Source: Piezodorus guildinii (taxonomy: Eukaryota > Arthropoda > Insecta > Hemiptera > Pentatomidae). Taken from it: a stretch of 64,000 nucleotides of DNA. A program made the position numbers and the translations under genes. The notes beneath the pieces are model-generated. The model saw only the letters and a program-made list of their open reading frames with translations. It was not told the origin of the DNA and did not search any database. The stretch covers positions 77,323,669 to 77,387,668 of the forward strand of contig CM041292.1 of NCBI GenBank assembly GCA_023052935.1, given 5' to 3'. How positions within the stretch are numbered: the first letter of the stretch is position 1; each line of letters begins with the position of its first letter. Of the stretch, positions 32,935 through 44,750 are shown piece by piece.

Positions 32935-33642
32935 TTTATTGATTTTCAATAATCAACCTTTGATATCCACCAAAAAATAAAAAATAAAAATCACCCCAGC
33001 TCAAAATTTGAGAGCTTACGTTTCAAGATGCGTAGAATCCGAATAACGAATAAAAAAAAATCCGTTTGTCCGCCGTACACCGTCCGCGGTATTTCTCCAA
33101 AACTACCGGACCAATTTTTTTGAAATTCGCCACAAAAATACTAGTCCATTCAACGATGATCCTAACACCTAGACGTTGATATTAGCTGGTTAGTTTTAAA
33201 ATGGCGGCCGATTAAAAGGATTTTATTGAATAACTCAGTTGTTTTTGAAGAAAAAAAAAATATTAGTGTTCTTTAACCAAAAACCACGAATAATTTTATA
33301 AAAGTGAAAAAAGAAAAGAAAAAAAATTGATATTTTACACATAAATACGCTCATAACTTAGTAATTTTTGGCGATACAGAAAAGTATGTACGATATATAG
33401 TTTTAGAATAGCGTAGAGCGCGATAAACAAAAAAAAGAAAAAACAATTAATTCTCACCTATATATACGCCTGTAACTACGTTATTGTCAAAGTTAGAAAA
33501 AAAAAAATTCATAAATTTTTTTTTTAACCAAAATAACGCGAATAATTATAAAAAAGAGAAAAAATAAAATAAAATAAACCAAATATTGAAATTGTTCACA
33601 TAAATACGCTTATAACTCAGTTATTTTTGAAGATAGAGAAAA
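32935..33642. repeat. E-rep family, left part
   Basis: A-rich repeat with landmarks TTTCAATAATCAACCTTTG, CTCAAAATTTGAGAGCTTACG, AAAATGGCGGCCGATTAAAA and repeated ATAAATACGCTTATAACTCAGTTATTTTTGAAGATAG-like phrases (about 33340, 33460, 33600). It matches 49940-50480. Jockey B copy 3 interrupts it at 33643 and it resumes at 35738. Confidence 0.75.
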
Positions 33643-35684
33643 TATAGTCACAGTAGATGTTCGATTAAAACAACGTTTTACTTTCTGTTGTGTCTATAGG
33701 AGACCCAAGGCTATATTAACATCTATGAAGCTATTGCTGCAGCACGCCCAGGATAAGAGTCGGTTTGTCATCTTAGGGGACTTCATCGCCCGGCACACTG
33801 CCTGGCTGTGCGGTAGCAACAATCCGATGGGTACCTATATCACCAAGACCAGGATGGCTGTCTTCCACCCCGGAGTGCACACCTTTAGGCATGCGGCCCG
33901 ACCTGACTGGACATCCACACTTGACCTACTCCTGACCAGGGACCTTCACACTGTTACTGAGTGCCTAGCGCTCCCATACGGACCGTCGGACCACCGGCCT
34001 GTGCTATATGCCTTTGAGGGAACTCCAGCAACACCACCCGCGAGCAAGTTCCTCTTCCACAAGGCCGACTGGAAAGGATATAGGGCTAGTGTGGATGATA
34101 CCCTACCAAAGATACAGTACTTAAGAACTGTTAAAGAGGTGCAGAAGGCGATCTCGGATATCACCACCACCGTCCATGTATCAGCCAATCTTACCATACC
34201 AAGGTTTAGTCCTCAGCCAAACGCCTTCAGGAAACCACCGAGCCACATTCTTGCTCTCATTGCACAAAGGAACAACCTGAGGAATATTTTCCACCGAACT
34301 TGTGACTACGGCTTGAAACCGGCCATCAATGCGATGACCCGGCAGATAGCCAGCCTCATGCGTGAATGGAAGACTTTCCTATGGCACGAGCAACTCCGTA
34401 GGACTCATGATGATCATCGTCAGTTCTGGAGACTTGTGAGGTCACACGTCACTAAGAGGAAGAGTGTACACCTTACATCAGGTGGCACCCTATTATCCCC
34501 TGAGGAACAGGCTGAACTCTTGGCCGATTCTTATAATGCGAGGGAAGATGATCGGCTGTTAAATGCTCCCACACTTCCTGCGGGAAGACCAACGTCCCCT
34601 AATGAAAAGAGGATATTCTCCACCTTCGGACAGCTTGAGTCGGTACTACGACGCACCAAGGGTAACAAGGCTTCGGGACTGGATGATATTCCGTATGTAC
34701 TATTGAAGATGCAACCTCGGAGGGGTAAAGCCTTCTTATTAAACATTTTTAACTCCTGTATGCGGATCTCATACTTCCCCGATGACTGGAAGCAAGCGAT
34801 CATAGTGCCGCTACTTAAGCCTGGGAAGAATGGAGACTCACCAGAGCATTATCGGCCTATCAGTCTCCTTTCGCATATGAGCAAGGTGTTCGAGAGGCTG
34901 ATCCATCACCATCTGCTAGAGCACTGAAGTGAGGAGTCCATCATTCCACCAGAACAGACCGGGTTCTCACGAGGCGTAGCCTGCGATCATCATTTAGTGA
35001 AACTTCAAAGGCACACCATAGAGCGTATGACGAAGAACAATGAAGCCACGGCGTTCATCTCGCTGGACTGCACACAGGCGTTTGATTGTGTATCCCACGA
35101 GTTACTGCTTCGCCAGTTGGAAGACTATCGTTTTCCAGCTTCATTATGCCGATTGATCAGAAGCTACTTAAGCGGGAGATCCTTCGTCGTAAGGGTAGGC
35201 GATAAATTGTCAACTTCAAAGGACACCATTTGTGGGGTTCCTCAAGGTTCTGTATTGGGACCACTATTGTTTGTGATCTTTACAGCAAAAGTGATCTCAA
35301 TGAAGCACCCAATGGCACTGGTAGCAGCCTACGCCGATGACATTGGCATCTATGCTTCTAGTATGAGACCGAAAAGGGCTCTCACCCTGGCACAAGGAGC
35401 ATCGACCACTATTGTAGATGAGCTGAAGGAGATTGGCATTAGGGTGAACCCGAAGAAGACAGATGCTATTGTCATGTCGTTCCAGAAGGGGAAGAACGCT
35501 TTGCCCACTGATTTTAAAGTGAACGGAGAAACACTGCCAGTCTCTAATTCAATCCTCTACCTGGGCGTCACTCTAGATAGGCACCTCACCTTATCTAGTC
35601 ACGTACGGGAACGACTCAAACTGGCCAGGAGAAAGAGCTATAGACTTAATCATCTACTCACGTCACCTCAGCTCTCAGCTCTGA

Positions 35685-35737
<53 letters not shown>
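33643..35737 (+). mobile_element. Jockey family B copy 3, longest, early poly(A)
   Basis: A perfect 12-base TSD, AGATAGAGAAAA (33631-33642 and 35738-35749), flanks the element. A paralogous empty site at 50103-50150 reads straight through the same phrase into TTTTAGAATC...AAAGCGCGAT, confirming the boundaries. It covers the endonuclease and most of RT, but switches to poly(A) at about 35685, some 560 bp before the normal 3' end seen in copies 1 and 2. Confidence 0.92.
33690..35684 (+). pseudogene. Jockey B endonuclease-reverse transcriptase, one premature stop
   Basis: A single frame runs through, interrupted once by TGA at 34925-34927 (LLEH*SEESIIPPEQTGF). Endonuclease: VYRRPKAILTSM, the GDFIARHTAW box, TLDLLLTRDL, and the catalytic PSDHRPV. 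RT: NKASGLDDIPYVLLKM, the WKQAIIVPLLKPGK and YRPISLL boxes, QTGFSRGVACDHHL, motif A AFISLDCTQAFD, motif B GVPQGSVLGPLLF, motif C AYADDIGIYAS, motif D NPKKTDAIVMS, then LGVTLDRHLTL. All RT catalytic Asp residues are present. The C-terminal ~190 residues are missing because the copy ends early. The first Met of the open frame (33725) is not a native start; the frame enters from upstream by 5' truncation of the endonuclease. Confidence 0.92.

Positions 35738-35738
<1 letters not shown>
35685..35738 (+). repeat. Poly(A) tail of Jockey B copy 3
   Basis: About 54 uninterrupted A residues after GCTCTGAC, a short phrase that does not match the family sequence at that point. Confidence 0.95.
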
Positions 35739-35740
<2 letters not shown>

Positions 35741-36171
35741 TAGAGAAAAGTGTGTATAGCGTTTTAGAATCATTAAAGCGCGATAAATAAATAAAAAATA
35801 AAAAGTTTCATATGCATAATCAAGTAACAAATTGTAATAGATGTAATCACACCGAAAAATCGGTTATTATTGAAGATAGAGAAAAATCGAAAATATTTTC
35901 ATGATCAAGACAACGCGATGAACAAAGAGCAAAAAAAATATTAAATTAAATTAAAAAAACATCTTATATAGTCAAGCCAAAACTTATTAGAGATGTGATT
36001 TCCTGATAACTCGGTTATTATTGATGATAAAGATAAAATGTAAGGTTTTCTGGAATCAGGAAATATTATTTGAGTTATTTAAATGAAAATCGAAAGAAAA
36101 GAAAAGGAAATAGTAGCGCAGTCCTGTATAAATCCTTTTGGTTTATTATTTTCAATAATCAACCTTTATAA
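35738..36171. repeat. E-rep family, middle part
   Basis: It continues 32935-33642 after the Jockey B insertion and matches 50103-50410: GTTTTAGAATC, AAAGCGCGATA, GAGATGTGATTTCCTGATAACT, TTTTGGTTTATTATTTTCAATAA. Interrupted at 36171 by RTE. Confidence 0.75.
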
Positions 36172-36740
36172 TAATAATAATAGGCTTAGCGAACCCGAAG
36201 GTTCGATGCCGATACCACCAAATTCCGCCTACACAGACTCGTCCAATGTTCACCATTCAAGCCCAAGCCTCCGAGATCAGCCTTAACGCAATCCTCCCAT
36301 CTACGCTTCGGCCTACCTTTCGGAAGCCTACCAGTCGGATCAGCAAATACCAACTTTCTCGGAATCCGCTCGTCATCGAGCCTAACAACTTTACTCGCCC
36401 ATTTGAGTCTCCGCGATACAATCAGCTCAATTATATTCACAGGATACAAGTTCCGCAATTCCGCGTTGTGCAACCTTCTAAACTCCCCATTGGCCTCATC
36501 TCTCTTCGGACCAAATATTTTACGCAATACCTTATTTTCGAAAACCTTAAGCCGTTGTTCATCCTTTAAAGTAAGCGGCCACGTTTCACATCCGTAAAGA
36601 ACCGTTGGAAGAATAATAGTTTTATAAATTCTAACCTTTAAGTTTTTAGATAGAAGCCGCGAACTAAGTAACTTAGCAACTGAATAATAACACGCATTTC
36701 CCACCTTTAACCGGCACTTTATTTCTTCCCGGATTTCATT
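36172..36740 (-). pseudogene. RTE retrotransposon 3' end with 16-bp TSD
   Basis: A perfect 16-base TSD TAATCAACCTTTATAA lies at 36156-36171 and 36741-36756. The minus strand encodes the RTE C-terminus: NACYYSVAKLLSSRLLSKNL, YKTIILPTVLYGCETWPLTL, QRLKVFENKVLRKIFGPKRD, RLKWASKVVRL and PTGRLPKGRPKRRWEDCVKA, ending with stop at 36186. The 172-residue frame is intact, so it is a young copy. The tail is (TAA)n rather than poly(A), typical of the RTE clade. The catalytic RT and nuclease are lost by 5' truncation. Confidence 0.9.
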
Positions 36741-36756
36741 TAATCAACCTTTATAA

Positions 36757-36860
36757 CCGACCAAAAAAAAAAAAATTACCCTGCTCAAAATTTGAGAGCT
36801 TACGTTTCAAGATGCGTAGAATCTGAATAACAAATAAATAAAAAATCCGTTTTTCCTAAT
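36757..36860. repeat. E-rep family, continuation after RTE
   Basis: CTGCTCAAAATTTGAGAGCTTACG and TTTCAAGATGCGTAGAATC match 32995-33050 and 50436-50480. Confidence 0.75.
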
Positions 36861-37368
36861 AAATAAATGAATAAATACCAAAAATTGCCGTTTAGTAGAG
36901 AATTGAATTTTTGAGAAAAAGAAAAAAGAATCATTGAAGTTGGTTAAGTTGAGATATTGCGTTTTGAAATCAGCAGTAGTGATATGATATTATCCTTTGA
37001 ATTATTGCTTTTCATATTACTTAATCAATACCTATATAAACAGTTATACCCTAATATTGTTATTTGGAAATAATAAACCATTGTGTAATAATTTGCAACG
37101 TTTTTTAAATACCTTCTTCACTACTTAGGTAAAGTATTGTACGTATAAAAATTCTAAAACACACCCTTATCATATTGTTAGTTTTTATTTTGACCTAATA
37201 TCTTCAAAATTACTTACCTACAGAGGTTTTCGCAACATATGTTTACAGCCTCAGAAGCTGACTTAAAATTATACTGATTTTTTTTTTTTTTTTATAGTGT
37301 CAAATGCATAAAAATATAGAGAATAAATAGTCAAAATATCAACAAAAAAATGTTGAGCGGCATATACG

Positions 37369-37400
<32 letters not shown>

Positions 37401-37494
37401 CTTGGCCTTTTCATTTATTTGGTTATCAAATTCGTTAAACTTGTATATTTACCATTTCTTCTACCAAATCTATCAACATTTTAGTGGTTAATTT
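36861..37494. repeat. AT-rich stretch with small repeats
   Basis: A second copy of the AACCATTGTGTAATA repeat lies at about 37058-37100. A T run is at 37281-37296 and a (TA)n microsatellite at about 37370-37396. Nothing coding. Confidence 0.6.
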
Positions 37495-37790
37495 TTTCGA
37501 ATCTACAAAATTGAAAGGTACTTTAGAAGAAGAAAATTCTAAATATCTGCAACTAAGCTCTGCCAGACTCTTACAATCAGAATGAAGCCTACACCGTATT
37601 AAAGCTTATTAGAATTTACACAAACTAAGCGATAATACTCGATAATAAATGGTTTTGGTTTTTTTTAGAAAAATGTAAAAAGGAGGAAAAACGCATAGAA
37701 TAAAGTTGCTCTTTTGTTACTCTGATCTTATTGAAAAGGTTGTTATATCATGTACACATCTAAAATACGAAATTTCCGTTTTATACAACT
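37495..37790 (-). repeat. C-rep family copy, partial
   Basis: On the minus strand it matches the first half of C-rep: complement of AAATTGAAAGGTACTTTAGAAG, CAATCAGAATGAAGCCTACA and GAATAAAGTTGCTC. The central part is rearranged. Confidence 0.55.
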
Positions 37791-38315
37791 TGACATTTTT
37801 CAGGCTAGATTTACCACATACACTTGTGGGGCACGGTCATTTAGATCCAAGGGACCCTAAAACGTTCATTTCCGATGAAAACTTGAATTCGAAAATTTTC
37901 ACAATAGTAATACTTTCTTTTACTATATATTACATATTTAGTTAAGTGGGGTAAAAAATACATGATTGTAATCCCACTCTAAAGATCAATTAGTTAATTT
38001 TATTTCGTAAATGAAATAAACAAATCTATTTATTAAAATTCACAGATAACATATATAGTACTAGAGGTGCTCACAATCATTTTATCGTGGTATTCATGGC
38101 TTAGCATGGCAAACCTGGTCCGTTGTACGCCGCCATATTTATGTGGCTTAGTTGGGTGAGCCATTCAAGGAGAAGGACTTTTGTTTTAGGAGAGGAGCGA
38201 CATTTTTTAGGAAAGAGAGAAGTGAGGCTTAAGATAATTACCTAATTCAATTAAGACATTGTCTTATTACATTATTTTAACTCACGAGTATTGGATTAGT
38301 GGATATTTAGTGTAT
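37791..38315. other. No recognised feature
   Basis: AT-rich with a 79-codon frame (37706-37945) that overlaps C-rep and has no motif. Confidence 0.4.
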
Positions 38316-38319
38316 AGGC

Positions 38320-38665
38320 ACCGTTCAACGGTAGACAAGAAAATTTCAATTTCAGACTGGAAGACAAAAAAAGATCGTGGAAGGACATCTTCACTTGATG
38401 AGCATGTTCTGCGCGGCTTGTTGGAAGAATATTCCACAACTGTTGGACAACTTGCAGGTAAACTCGATATAAGCAGTCGATGACCACTTCGATACACTAG
38501 GAAAGTTGGAAAACTTGTAAGTTGGGTTCCTCTCTCATTAAACGAATGCCGAAATATAAGCATTATGGAATTTGTGACTCACTTCATTGCCGAAACCACA
38601 ACGTTCCATATCAGTCCAGAATTGTTACTTGTTTGGCACGTGGATCACCGATGACATACATACTG
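38320..38665 (+). pseudogene. Mariner transposase remnant (third family)
   Basis: The plus strand gives WKTKKDRGRTSSLDEHVLRG, with the GRxSxxDEHxL linker, then TTVGQLAGKLDISS (second helix-turn-helix), a stop, RKVGKLVSWVPLSLNE, and after a frame change QSRIVTCLARGSP, which lines up with the xxxRIVTxDEKWI box carrying the first catalytic Asp (lost here). No terminal repeats were recognised. Unlike the other two copies it retains the start of the catalytic domain, in decayed form. Confidence 0.6.
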
Positions 38666-38679
38666 TCAAGTACGAATAA

Positions 38680-39042
38680 ATAATAATTTTAGACTTCTTC
38701 GAAGCTTATGACTCCATAGTTTTCTTCGAACCAAAATCACTACCATTTTCCACTATTCGTTGGCTTCAATCACTCCTTTCCCGTTGAATTCAAGCTGTTC
38801 CTTGCCATTCCTCATTTAATTGATACATCAATGATTCAATAGTCTACTCTTCCGAACCACATATATTCCAATTTACTCTTCAAAAAGACCTAGTTAACCT
38901 TAAACGTTATGAAAATAGTCTAGTTTTTGGTGTCAATCACCTATTTAGTTCAAATGCCCCCTTCTTCCTCCGAAATGATCACCTTATCGCCTTCAGGTCC
39001 TCTGCAAAACCTAAGAATTACTATTGACCAAAGCCTGTCATG

Positions 39043-39045
<3 letters not shown>
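38680..39045 (+). pseudogene. Non-LTR RT fragment with internal deletion
   Basis: The plus strand reads LDFFEAYDSIVFF (motif A, xLDFxxAFDSV), IRWLQSLLSR, a stop, YINDSIVYSSEPHIFQFTLQ (just after motif C), and DLVNLKRYENSL. The YADD core itself is gone. It runs into the GT microsatellite. The clade is uncertain. Confidence 0.5.

Positions 39046-39093
<48 letters not shown>
39046..39093. repeat. (TG)n microsatellite
   Basis: 24 uninterrupted TG units. Confidence 0.97.
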
Positions 39094-39094
<1 letters not shown>

Positions 39095-39097
39095 TAG

Positions 39098-39868
39098 CTC
39101 CCGGGCGGAAATGAAAAGTCCTATGAAACTGAAATTTCATATTTAAGACAAATATACGCCTGAGAAGTTACAAAACCTTTTTCATCAAAATGAGCTTATC
39201 AGAAGAGCCACTTTATAATGGTATAAAGTGCAATAAACAAAATGCATGGGCATTTTGCACCTTTTTTCGATTTTCTCGTAAACGGTTCCGACGATTTTGA
39301 TTAAACTCGCTATATCGATGTAAAATTTAATAGGATTAAACGTCATGTAGGTTTCATTCTGATTAAAATGGTCTGACAGGGCTTTAATGCCGATATTTTA
39401 AATTTTCTTCCCCTAAAGTACCTTTAATTATGTTGATTCTATAAAAATAACTATATTATCTTGCTACCACTGACGAAAAACAGGAAAATATATAAATTGA
39501 ATGAATTCGATACCCAACTAAAGGAGAAAACAGAAAAAATATTTTTTTAATGCAATTTTTCGTTATTGAACATAAGAACAGTAATATACATGTATGATAT
39601 ATCGTTGGAAAGCTAAAGATTTTAGAAAAAATATTATGTTATACTCAAGCTTTTAAAAGTTAATAGAGAGTGATGAAAAGAAGATAAAACTAACTGATTA
39701 TTTTAGATAAAAATATAATAGATTTTTTAATAAAACACATGTTTCTATAGAAATTCAATTTAATTAATTCTTTAATAGTTTCACTAATTTTTATCTCTAA
39801 CTGTATTTGAAAATTCTTTAATTGATTTTAACAACGGTAAGTGAAAGTCGTGTGTTGCCCGCACCAGA
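39098..39868 (+). repeat. C-rep family copy, full length
   Basis: The longest copy: it begins near GCTCCCGGGCGGAAATG, right after the TG microsatellite, includes ACGATTTTGATTAAACTCGC, GGTCTGACAGGGC, ATATATCGTTGGAAAGCTAAAG and ATAGAGAGTGATGAAAAG, and ends GGTAAGTGAAAGTCGTGTGTTG. It aligns over its length with 8590-9302. No coding. Confidence 0.8.
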
Positions 39869-40404
39869 TTTTTTTTAATTATATGGAAATAAATAAAATA
39901 ACTACAATAGGTTAACACGCCAAGTTGGCGTAACAAAGAACGTGCTCAGGATTTGAGAAAAAGTTTTTTGTTTCTATCAACAATAAAATAATCATGTTTT
40001 GCTCTATTTCGTGTTAAGTTTTATCGCCAGCTCGACCATCTTCATCTGAATCCAGTATAATTAAATACATGCTCTCACCTGCTACCAGTAATTTTATTGC
40101 AGCACCATCTCCTCCTCCCTCTTCCTAAACGTTGACAAGTAAAAAAAATTTATTTGAATATATAAAAATCAAAATAAGGTATTAACATCAAAGGTCTGGT
40201 TAAACATTGAGTTAACAAATAATTCTAAGCATGCATAATTTCAATTTTCAAATGTATGTGTAAACAGTGTTTTGAAAAAAAAAAAATTAACGTAGCTGGA
40301 CTTCCTCTAACGGTTTACAACCAATAAACTCTAACGGTAACCATACTGTATTTAAAAACACCCTTAAATTTTCTTTTAGTTACATAGTTAGAAATAATCG
40401 GAAT
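39869..40404. other. AT-rich stretch, nothing recognised
   Basis: No repeats or frames of note. Confidence 0.45.
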
Positions 40405-40555
40405 TAGTCGTTTAAAATATTTTAATTTTTCCGACGTTTTGGCTAAAACATGTGAGCTATCATCAGGGTATCTGTGAGCCATGTAAAGCATAAAAGTTTA
40501 TACCCTAATGAGTCAAAACTTCGGCAAAATTAAAATATTTTTAAACTACTCACTC
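40405..40555. mobile_element. Fold-back with Penelope-like end motif
   Basis: GTCGTTTAAAATATTTTAAT at 40408 and its diverged reverse complement ending near 40555 form the arms. Inside are CGACGTTTTGGC and ATCATCAGGG, the phrase pair also found at 42040-42110 and in the perfect palindrome at 52732-53001. I recall such ends from Penelope-like elements (not verified). Confidence 0.55.
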
Positions 40556-40559
40556 CCCA

Positions 40560-42030
40560 TTATTTATCTCTATGATAACAGTCGACTATACATTCTCAAT
40601 ACTTTTAGTTACTAAATGCATTAATTTATTTATTGGTTTATTATTGAAGAAACTAAGAATTTCTTTAGCGAAGTACTGTAAGTTTGGGGTTTTTAATTCC
40701 ATCCCAGTAACTTTCTAAAATACTTCTAGACCTCTTCAGACAAAAAACATTAAAAATATTTATCTTATGTATTATGATACATAACCCTGAAGGAAACCTT
40801 TACAAAATTTAAAAACAAGAGAGATACCAGTGTTACCATTTTTTATTTAAATGCTTTTTAGATGAGCTGATATCAAAACTCAGAGGAAAAAAAAAAATTT
40901 CTAGTAAATTTTAATACTAGAATCTACCAGTAACAAATACTCGAAAAATGGCTTGATAACCTTTGGTATTGGTAACCTATCAAACGACAGATAATCTTTT
41001 TGGCTTATTTAAACAACAAGAAATATATGAAAGACAACAATATTTTTACAAAGACACATTTTAAAGATATAATACAATTACTATAAAGGCAATAATAATC
41101 CTGATTTTTATTTATATATTTATTTAGTAACATAGAGGCTCTTCAACCACTAGGAATTTTTAGTGGTTGAATTTTAGATATAGATAAATTTATTTAGATT
41201 TTTATTCTATCCTTAAATAAAAAATATAAAATGCAGACATTTAATAATTAGATGGTTCCTTAATCTTCCAATACATTTAAGTAAAATACAAAGAAGGTTT
41301 AGATAATTACATTACAAAAGAATTAAATAAAAAGGAAAAATATTAAAAATCCAAGACATGAACATATTAAAAAAAATTTAAATTCGTGTTTTAAAATCTA
41401 ACATGATACAAGATTTAATCTAAACGCTAACGTTTACAATTTAATGTAATCATCAAAGGTACAATCTAAAAAACAAAACAATGTAATTTAAATTTGAATT
41501 TTCTCATTTAAAGTACATATAACGGACGTGACACTTTTTGCGATGAACTCTATAAAAATATATATGTTCTCAATTAGAACAACAGATGTTGGCTCTATCC
41601 TCCAAAATATCCGCAAGGGATTCATTATTTCGAAATGGACGACAAATCTGCAACAGTCAGTTGTAGGTCTAGTTACTGAATATTCCTACACAAATTTTTT
41701 AAATAATTGATTTTTAAGAGTGCCAAGAATTCTTCAAGAATACGAAATATAGAAAATACGATCTGCAATGATGATTACATCAGATTTAATTTTACTAAAA
41801 ATTGTTTTGCACGAAAGTCATAATTACATGAGGTAAGTTGACAAGAGAGTATTGTGAATACTTATTAATCATTTTATTCATTGATGCAATTGTTGGAGAC
41901 ATTCTAATTTAGCTAGTCTCATTAGAGTGAATATTTTCTTGTAAACCTAGTTTAATGAACCCTTCCAAAGTCATAAGTTTATGCTGCTAATATTATCATA
42001 TTAAAACCTCAAATTTATTATAAATAATCG
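40560..42030. other. AT-rich stretch, nothing recognised
   Basis: No coding or repeat was recognised. A small hairpin lies at about 41139-41167 (AACCACTAGGAA / TTTTAGTGGTTG). Confidence 0.45.
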
Positions 42031-42034
42031 TAGG

Positions 42035-42135
42035 TAGAAATAACCGGGAGTTAGTCGTTTTTTTTTAATATTTTCATTTTGCCGATGTTGTGATGCCATC
42101 AGGGCATTACTGAGCCAAGTCAAGCATAAACTTAG
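42035..42135. repeat. Diverged copy of the 40.4-kb end motif
   Basis: GAAATAACCGGGAGTTAGTCG, TTTTGCCGATGTTG, GCCATCAGGG and CTGAGCCAAGTCAAGCATAAA line up in order with 40390-40490. Confidence 0.55.
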
Positions 42136-42139
42136 TTTG

Positions 42140-44010
42140 TTATAAATAATCTAAAGAAAATTGTGTAAAACGTATCTGACGGTATGGATGTGCTTGAGTG
42201 GACCCAGTTTTATTACGAAGGATTTATATATATGAGTGTATCTGTGGGTGTTTGTATTGTGCTAAATATATGATCATTACTATTATAACCATAGTTCTAA
42301 TAAATTAAAAATTTAATCTTTTAATATCATTCACAATTGTACACTTGACTTTACGCTAAAAGATGTACAATAAGAACCATTAAAACCTGAAAAAATACTG
42401 ATTAGTGAAACATATTACAACATTGACTCCTGTGGTCAGTTATAAGTATAACTGTAAGCTTTATGTTATTACTTGTACACACACTATATTGGTCAACCAC
42501 TATTTAGATGTTTTTTAAGTAATACAATACCCATGACATGTAATGACTTGTTATATATTATTTAAATGTGGATAATAGACTTATGTATATTGTTATGAAT
42601 TATAAAAAGAAATTGATTATTTAAAAAAATCCATAATATTATTAAAACACCACTTTCATTATGAGGGATAACATTTTAAATAGAACATTCGGATTTCCTG
42701 GGTCTTATATTATTATTAGTAGCATTTGAAATTATGTCGGATTTGGCGGTATAGTCCAGCTAGTTCAGTAAATAGCCGATAGGTATTGCTAGCGGATGGG
42801 ACACCGCGAGAGCCCCTGTACTGGCCTGAACTCTGTGAGCGTATGGAAGAACTTCTTCCAATCTCCTTTCTGACCGCGAAAATTTGATTTAACAGATCTT
42901 TAAAATTATCATTAACATTATAATAAATTATGATATAAAGTAGAAATAGAGTAATTTTTAATTATTCAATTTAATATCATTTCTATGTATATTTGGAAAT
43001 AATAAACCATTGTGTAATAATTTGAAGCGTTTTATTCTCATTAGAAATATTTATTAGATAGACAAACACACTTATAACAAATTTATTTAGGACAACAGTA
43101 TAATAATGTTAGAACAGTGATATAGGTCTATACCAGCAGCCTGGAAAATTTATTTCAAAAAATTGTTTTCCTTTAAATCTTATAATAGAAAATAAGACGC
43201 AGACAATTGACATCTAATTGCATGTATTAAAATGCTCAACGAAATACATATAAGAAATATTACCGGATATCTTATTTGATATATATTTATTTTCTCAATA
43301 GGACTGTTACAGTTACAATGTAACAATGGAATAGGCAGTAACTCATTAGATATATTTTTGATAAATATACCAAATAAGTTTTATATTGTCTCCACCAAAT
43401 AAGATTCGTGGCAAAGGTTCTCTAATATTGTTACATAAGGTATATCGAATACATGATAACCTAAATGTACACATCTATTTAATAGTAAATGATATTTGGA
43501 AAGTAGAATTTCTCACCACTTCAAAGCTAATTAAATAAATACATTTTTCTGAGATCCGGAAAACCTAACGATAGAAGAGTAATAGCTCCTTGAAATCTCC
43601 AAATATCCTAAGAAATACTAAAATTTCTACTTATTGGTGAAACTTACATATATATTTTTTTTTTTAAGTTTAATTTTTCTATTTTATCTTCTTTCATTTG
43701 GTACCGCTTATTTATCTGTATGGTCAGCAATTAGATATATTTGAGTATTTTTTATGAAAACCATGGAAAACAGCAAAAACAAAAAATTTTATTTACCTCC
43801 CTATCCATTATCGGACTATGGGTCTAATGAACTTTTTTGTTCAATTTCAAATCTACTATCCATAATGGCATTTATGAAACACCCAGTATAATTAATTGAA
43901 TCCATTATTAAATGCACATCAATTATTACCCATATTGATTTACTATTACATAAACATTGATTCGGGAAGGAGAATCTTTTGAATTTAATAGTCATGATTC
44001 GCACATTATT
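42140..44010. other. AT-rich stretch with one dispersed repeat
   Basis: A third copy of the AACCATTGTGTAATA repeat lies at about 42985-43030. A short GC-richer segment lies at 42770-42890. No coding. Confidence 0.45.
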
Positions 44011-44017
44011 TTTATTA

Positions 44018-44750
44018 TTAATAATAATAGGATCACCAAACCCGAAGGTTCGGTGCCGAGACCACTAAACTCAGCCTGCACAGACTCGTCCAATGTCCAC
44101 TGTTCAAGCCTAAGACCCCGAGATCAGCCTTAACGCAATCCTCTCACCGACGCCAGCGTGATCCGATCAGCGAATACCAACTTTCTCAGAATCCGTTCCT
44201 CACCGAGCCCAACAACATTAATTCGCCCATTTGAGTCTCCGCAATGCTATCAACTCAATTATATTCACAGGGTACAAGCTCCGCAATTCCGGGTTGTGCA
44301 ACCTAATAAATTCCCCACTGGCCTCATCTCTCTTCGGACCAAATATTTTACGCAGTACCTTATTTTCGAAAACCTTAAGCCGTTGTTCATCCTTCAAAGT
44401 AAGCGGCCACGTTTCACTTCCGTAAAGGACCGTTGGAAGAGTAATAGTTTTATAAATTCTAACCTTTAAGATTTTAGACAGAAGCCGCGAGCTAGGTAAC
44501 TTAGCAACTGAATAATAACACGTCTTTAACCGGGACCTTATTTCTTCCTGAATTTCATTTGTTCTTGTTATCATTGAACCTAAATATTTGAATTTCTCTA
44601 CGTGTTCAAGAGTATGTCCTGATATATCAATATCACCAAGATCGCCACCGTTTCTGCTACTAATCATATATTTCGTCTCATCGGTATTTAATTCTACTAT
44701 GTTTACTAACTTCCTGGGTATTCTCTGTTCAATCATGATGTTATAATATT
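44018..44750 (-). pseudogene. RTE retrotransposon 3' end, internally rearranged
   Basis: The minus strand frame 44736-44218 reads VELNTDETKYMISSRNGGDL (motif D), EHVEKFKYLGSMITRTNEIQ, YYSVAKLPSSRLLSK, LPTVLYGSETWPLTL and FENKVLRKIFGPKRD. It then continues through frame breaks to the PTGRxPKGRP area, which is lost here, and ends with (TAA)n at 44018-44030. Upstream of motif D the sequence joins a piece normally found before YADD (complement of CTGTTCAATCATGATGTTATA), so about 130 bp with the catalytic box is deleted. Same family as 54100-56708. Confidence 0.85.

Noticed and set aside
33946..34803. Minus-strand frames of 83 and 90 codons
   Set aside because: Shadows of the Jockey B endonuclease-RT frame.
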